From assembly GCA_021404565.1 (NCBI GenBank), contig JAAWWF010000010.1, forward strand, positions 124,001 to 188,000: a stretch of DNA of 64,000 nt. The letters are read 5' to 3'. This document shows, one piece after another, positions 62,132 through 64,000 of this stretch. Positions within the stretch are counted from its first letter, which is position 1, and every line of letters begins with the position of its first letter. This stretch comes from Roseivirga sp. (lineage in GTDB: Bacteria > Bacteroidota > Bacteroidia > Cytophagales > Cyclobacteriaceae). Under the pieces are notes generated by a model. It worked only from the letters and a program-made list of their open reading frames with translations. It did not search any database and was not told the DNA's origin. A program made the translations under genes and the position numbers.

Positions 62132-62464
62132 TCAACTGTTTGTATTGGTCGCCCAAACGGCAACAGGTTGGTAAATAACCACATTACCATCGTCTTGTAC
62201 AATCAGATAGGCACCGTTCTTTCCAGCCGTATTACTAGCCCATAATACTTCACGATCGTTATAACCATAAAGTACACAGTTGCCATCCTCTTGCATCACA
62301 CACTCTTTCGCAGCACGTCCTGCCGTGTTTGTTGCCCATAGATATCCTTCACTATTATAAAGCACCAGGTTTCCATCGTCTTGCAAGATAAGTCGGTACT
62401 TTCCATTCTGTGATTTGAGCTGCTTACCTCTCTCAAGTAGCTGCCCAGGTAATAATCTGTCCAT
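62132..62464 (-). CDS. Bulb-type (GNA-like) mannose-binding lectin
   Basis: 110 residues without signal peptide. Three sugar-binding QxDxNxVxY units are visible: LQDDGNLVLYNSEG, MQEDGNCVLYGYND and VQDDGNVVIYQPVA, each followed by WATNT or WASNT. This is the beta-prism II fold of snowdrop-type lectins, seen also in bacterial lectin-like bacteriocins. Three intact sites suggest binding of alpha-mannose. The N-terminus (MDRLLPGQLLERGKQL) is typical. Leader copy F ends 18 nt upstream. Confidence 0.92.
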   Translation of the reverse strand: MDRLLPGQLLERGKQLKSQNGKYRLILQDDGNLVLYNSEGYLWATNTAGRAAKECVMQEDGNCVLYGYNDREVLWASNTAGKNGAYLIVQDDGNVVIYQPVAVWATNTNS

Positions 62465-62482
62465 GATATTTGTTTTTCATCC

Positions 62483-62600
62483 CCTACTCTCTAAGGCTTT
62501 TTCGCAACCGCTAAAGCTTTTAGCGAACGCGGTCGATTTCCGCCTCCCGAGGATAACCTCTCGGGAAAGGCCGTTTTTTTAAGTGGGTTCTGCTCCACTT
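62483..62600 (-). promoter_or_regulatory. Structured leader element, copy F (118 nt, with extra hairpin)
   Basis: On the minus strand: AAGTGG-AGCAGAAC-CCACTT hairpin, AAAAAAACGGCC, variable stem CCCGAG-AGGTTATC-CTCGGG, CGGAAATCG, an inserted hairpin (CGC and CGCTAAA arms with a 3x3 internal loop), AAAAAGCC and tail TTAGAGAGTAGG. It ends 18 nt before the ATG at 62464 and begins 75 nt after the previous stop. Confidence 0.85.
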
Positions 62601-62675
62601 TTCAAGCCGGGTTAGACATAATTGCTTAATTCCGAACTGAATTTCACATTGAATTTATAGATGTATGTCCAGTGT

Positions 62676-63065
62676 TTATTTCCATAAACAGCCAAGGTCG
62701 ATACGCCCATTGAAAAGGTGTTGAAGTGTCAGAATAGTAAAACCATCGACCTTTAGCTTTGCCGTAGGTTTAATACCAGCACAATCCCATTTACTCAGGG
62801 AGATCATAAGGCCTGAATCCTCTCCAAGATTTCCAGGAATCTCGATTTGGGTATGAAAGTCTTCGCAAAGTTTGAATGGACAATACCAATTTTCACCCTC
62901 ATACTGAACATTCAAAAAGTGTATGCCAGGTGTTATAATCCATTGAATCTTACCAATAGTCAGTTTTAGAGGCTTTGCATTAAACTCTAATTGTTTCTCC
63001 CAACAGATCGCACTCGGAAACGAGGGTCCCTGGTTCACATCATTTTTGTTTTCTTTTTTAGACAT
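62676..63065 (-). CDS. Beta-rich protein of the leader-linked group
   Basis: 129 residues without signal peptide. After a polar N-terminus (MSKKENKNDVNQGPSFPS), strands alternate regularly (KQLEFNAKPLKLTIGKIQWI, LNVQYEGENWYCPFKLCED, PTAKLKVDGFTILTL). Four cysteines are present. The fold could be a beta-sandwich, but I recognise no family. Copy G ends 17 nt upstream, and copy F lies between it and the downstream lectin gene. Confidence 0.6.
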   Translation of the reverse strand: MSKKENKNDVNQGPSFPSAICWEKQLEFNAKPLKLTIGKIQWIITPGIHFLNVQYEGENWYCPFKLCEDFHTQIEIPGNLGEDSGLMISLSKWDCAGIKPTAKLKVDGFTILTLQHLFNGRIDLGCLWK

Positions 63066-63082
63066 GTTTGAATTTTTAATTT

Positions 63083-63200
63083 CCTACTCTCTAAGGCTTT
63101 TTCGCAACCGCTAAAGCTTTTAGCGAACGCGGTCGGTTTCCGCCTCCCGAGGATAACCTCTCGGGAAAGGTCGTTTATTTAAGTGGGTTCTGCTCCACTT
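63083..63200 (-). promoter_or_regulatory. Structured leader element, copy G (118 nt, with extra hairpin)
   Basis: Nearly identical to copy F. Among the differences are CGGAAACCG instead of CGGAAATCG and AAATAAACGACC instead of AAAAAAACGGCC. The change in the small stem turns a G-U pair into G-C, so the structure is kept. It ends 17 nt before the ATG at 63065 and begins 40 nt after the previous stop. Confidence 0.85.
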
Positions 63201-63240
63201 TCAAAGTCTTTCGTTCGGCCTCTGGCCGAAGCCATAGCAG

Positions 63241-63558
63241 TTACTCACGCCATGGTCCTGTACTTAGAGCAACAAAGCAAAAGGGCCTTTTCAGATGGCA
63301 TCCGGCAACATTTTGAATAGACACCTCAAATGAATTTTTGCTTCGCTTGCTCAATGAAATAATGGGCGGACTACACTCTTTCTCAGAGGAATCACAGCTC
63401 AGGAGGACAATAGGTGCTGACTTAAAAAAACCACTTCTGCACTCTACGGAATAGGTTTTTTTCCCCTCTTTATAACTACTCTTAAAATTTTCACCGTTGA
63501 CAGGGTTACCATCCCTTCCTACTCTCCCAACAATTGCTTTACGGGCATTATTTTCCAT
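63241..63558 (-). CDS. Beta-rich protein of the leader-linked group
   Basis: 105 residues. IVGRVGRDGNPVNGENFKSS, KTYSVECRSGFFKSAPIVLL and FEVSIQNVAGCHLKRPFCFV follow the pattern of small beta-sandwich modules found at phage fibre tips and in secreted adhesins (GxVxxDGxxxxGxGF...Y.V.F...F...P.V). Four to five cysteines are present and there is no signal peptide. I give no family name. A diverged 5' leader (copy H) lies about 100 nt upstream. Confidence 0.55.
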   Translation of the reverse strand: MENNARKAIVGRVGRDGNPVNGENFKSSYKEGKKTYSVECRSGFFKSAPIVLLSCDSSEKECSPPIISLSKRSKNSFEVSIQNVAGCHLKRPFCFVALSTGPWRE

Positions 63559-63654
63559 TTTTATTCAGGGTTATTGTTTTTAAATCTCTGCTCTTTTCAA
63601 TAGCCAGCGGCAAAGGGCTAATGCTCTACACAGGCATGATTAAAAAGTCAGTCC

Positions 63655-63683
63655 CGTTTTTTTCAAGTGGGTTCTGCTCCACC
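63655..63683 (-). promoter_or_regulatory. Structured leader element, copy H (5' hairpin only)
   Basis: On the minus strand GGTGG-AGCAGAAC-CCACTTGAAAAAAACG keeps the 5' hairpin, its exact loop and the A-rich linker. Downstream, two unrelated hairpins (ATGC/GCAT and TAGCC/GGCTA) replace the usual variable stem and tail. Confidence 0.6.
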
Positions 63684-63796
63684 TCTATTAGTTTTTCTGA
63701 TACTAATTTGAGCAAGGGATAAGAGTATTGTTAGAGGTAGATCACCCTAAAAGTGAATAGGGCTAAATCGCTCTTTCAGATTTTGATATAAAAACA

Positions 63797-63874
63797 AAAA
63801 GACCGTAGTGAAACACTACCGTCTTTTCCAAGAGTTTCGGACAAACTAAAGAGACTCCCGGTCAGGCCGGGAGT
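63797..63874 (-). terminator. Two hairpins after the edge LuxR gene
   Basis: AAAAGAC-C-GTAGTG/CACTAC-C-GTCTTTT (63797-63827) and ACTCCCGG/CCGGGAGT (63854-63874) lie just 3' of the stop at 63883. The first has a C-C mismatch and ends in a T-run on the minus strand. Confidence 0.65.
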
Positions 63875-63882
63875 GACATTTC

Positions 63883-63999
63883 TTACTCCGGCAAAAAACC
63901 CTTGCGTACCGCTTCCATAATCAGCTTGGCGGTATTATGTACATTAAACTTCTGTAAGAGGCTGGTGCGATGCCCATCTACTGTACGGGTGCTGATAAA
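63883..63999 (-). CDS. C-terminus of a NarL/LuxR family regulator (5' end outside window)
   Basis: The last 38 codons of a gene entering from the right edge. FISTRTVDGHRTSLLQKFNV is the recognition-helix half of a LuxR HTH, and the end reads NTAKLIMEAVRKGFLPE. It resembles the corresponding part of the regulator at 36560-37207 (FISPRTAEGHRRHLIEKLGV), so it is probably a response regulator. Its receiver and kinase partner lie outside the window. Confidence 0.85.
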   Translation of the reverse strand, partial: FISTRTVDGHRTSLLQKFNVHNTAKLIMEAVRKGFLPE

Positions 64000-64000
64000 A

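Noticed and set aside
55524-63200. Leader repeats as integron attC sites in a gene-cassette array
   Set aside because: The genes are small, co-oriented and separated by structured repeats, which fits superficially. But the two ends of the element are not complementary to each other, the RYYYAAC/GTTRRRY core is not evident, copies also occur singly at 40 kb, and no integrase is visible.
62483-63683. Leader repeats as a CRISPR array
   Set aside because: Repeat units are 84-118 nt, several hundred bases apart with genes in between, and no cas genes are present.

Overview
The window looks like a chromosomal segment of a free-living Bacteroidota bacterium, most likely of the order Cytophagales. 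The reasons are the TAnnTTTG type of -7 promoter element, a type IX secretion C-terminal sorting domain, paired His_kinase/LytTR two-component systems, PadR plus prefix-domain FtsX permease modules, and DUF4856, HTTM and DUF819 proteins. I saw no tRNA, rRNA or CRISPR array. All family assignments were made by eye from motifs; no search was run.

Region 1 (1-12.6 kb) holds a truncated gene, a YfiT-like metalloenzyme, a VOC protein, a sulfatase-modifying-factor-like protein, a DUF819 membrane protein, a first PadR/ABC-permease pair behind an inverted-repeat operator, a lipoprotein/histidine kinase/LytTR operon, and envelope genes (gmhB-like phosphatase, polyprenol-phosphate mannosyltransferase, LolE-like permease). 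Region 2 (12.6-26.5 kb) is mostly housekeeping and catabolic: a NamZ-like muramidase, fmt-folA, an ABC-F protein, a kinase-aminotransferase fusion, a RAYT transposase between palindromes, a cyclase-family hydrolase, trehalase and an ADP-ribosylglycohydrolase. Region 3 (26.6-29.8 kb) is an NAD salvage locus: NAMPT and a PRPP-synthetase-like gene diverge from an NrtR-type Nudix regulator, with repeated operator half-sites lying on the promoters.

Region 4 (29.8-47.9 kb) is accessory: HTTM/DUF4856 genes, a protein whose N-terminus resembles domain I of Cry delta-endotoxins, a mini tail-collar protein, a split-sensor LuxR-type two-component system, a LecB-like calcium lectin, a LytTR two-component system next to two esterase-fold paralogues (one without its catalytic residues), and a surface protein with an S74 chaperone domain. 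Region 5 (47.9-55 kb) carries a second PadR/permease module and purL.

Region 6 (55-64 kb) is the most unusual. Small genes without signal peptides, on the minus strand, encode a GNA-type lectin, an AidA/PixA-like inclusion protein and several unrecognised proteins. Together with the LecB-like gene at 40 kb, they are preceded by a recurring structured leader of 50-118 nt that ends 17-23 nt before the start codon. One of its stems changes sequence between copies but keeps its pairing, while neighbouring segments are constant. This points to a cis-acting RNA that I do not recognise, controlling a dispersed lectin and inclusion-protein regulon. A regulator made only of two AraC DNA-binding domains, an FG-GAP propeller lipoprotein and a PsiD-like decarboxylase are interleaved with these genes. 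The window ends inside a LuxR-type regulator.
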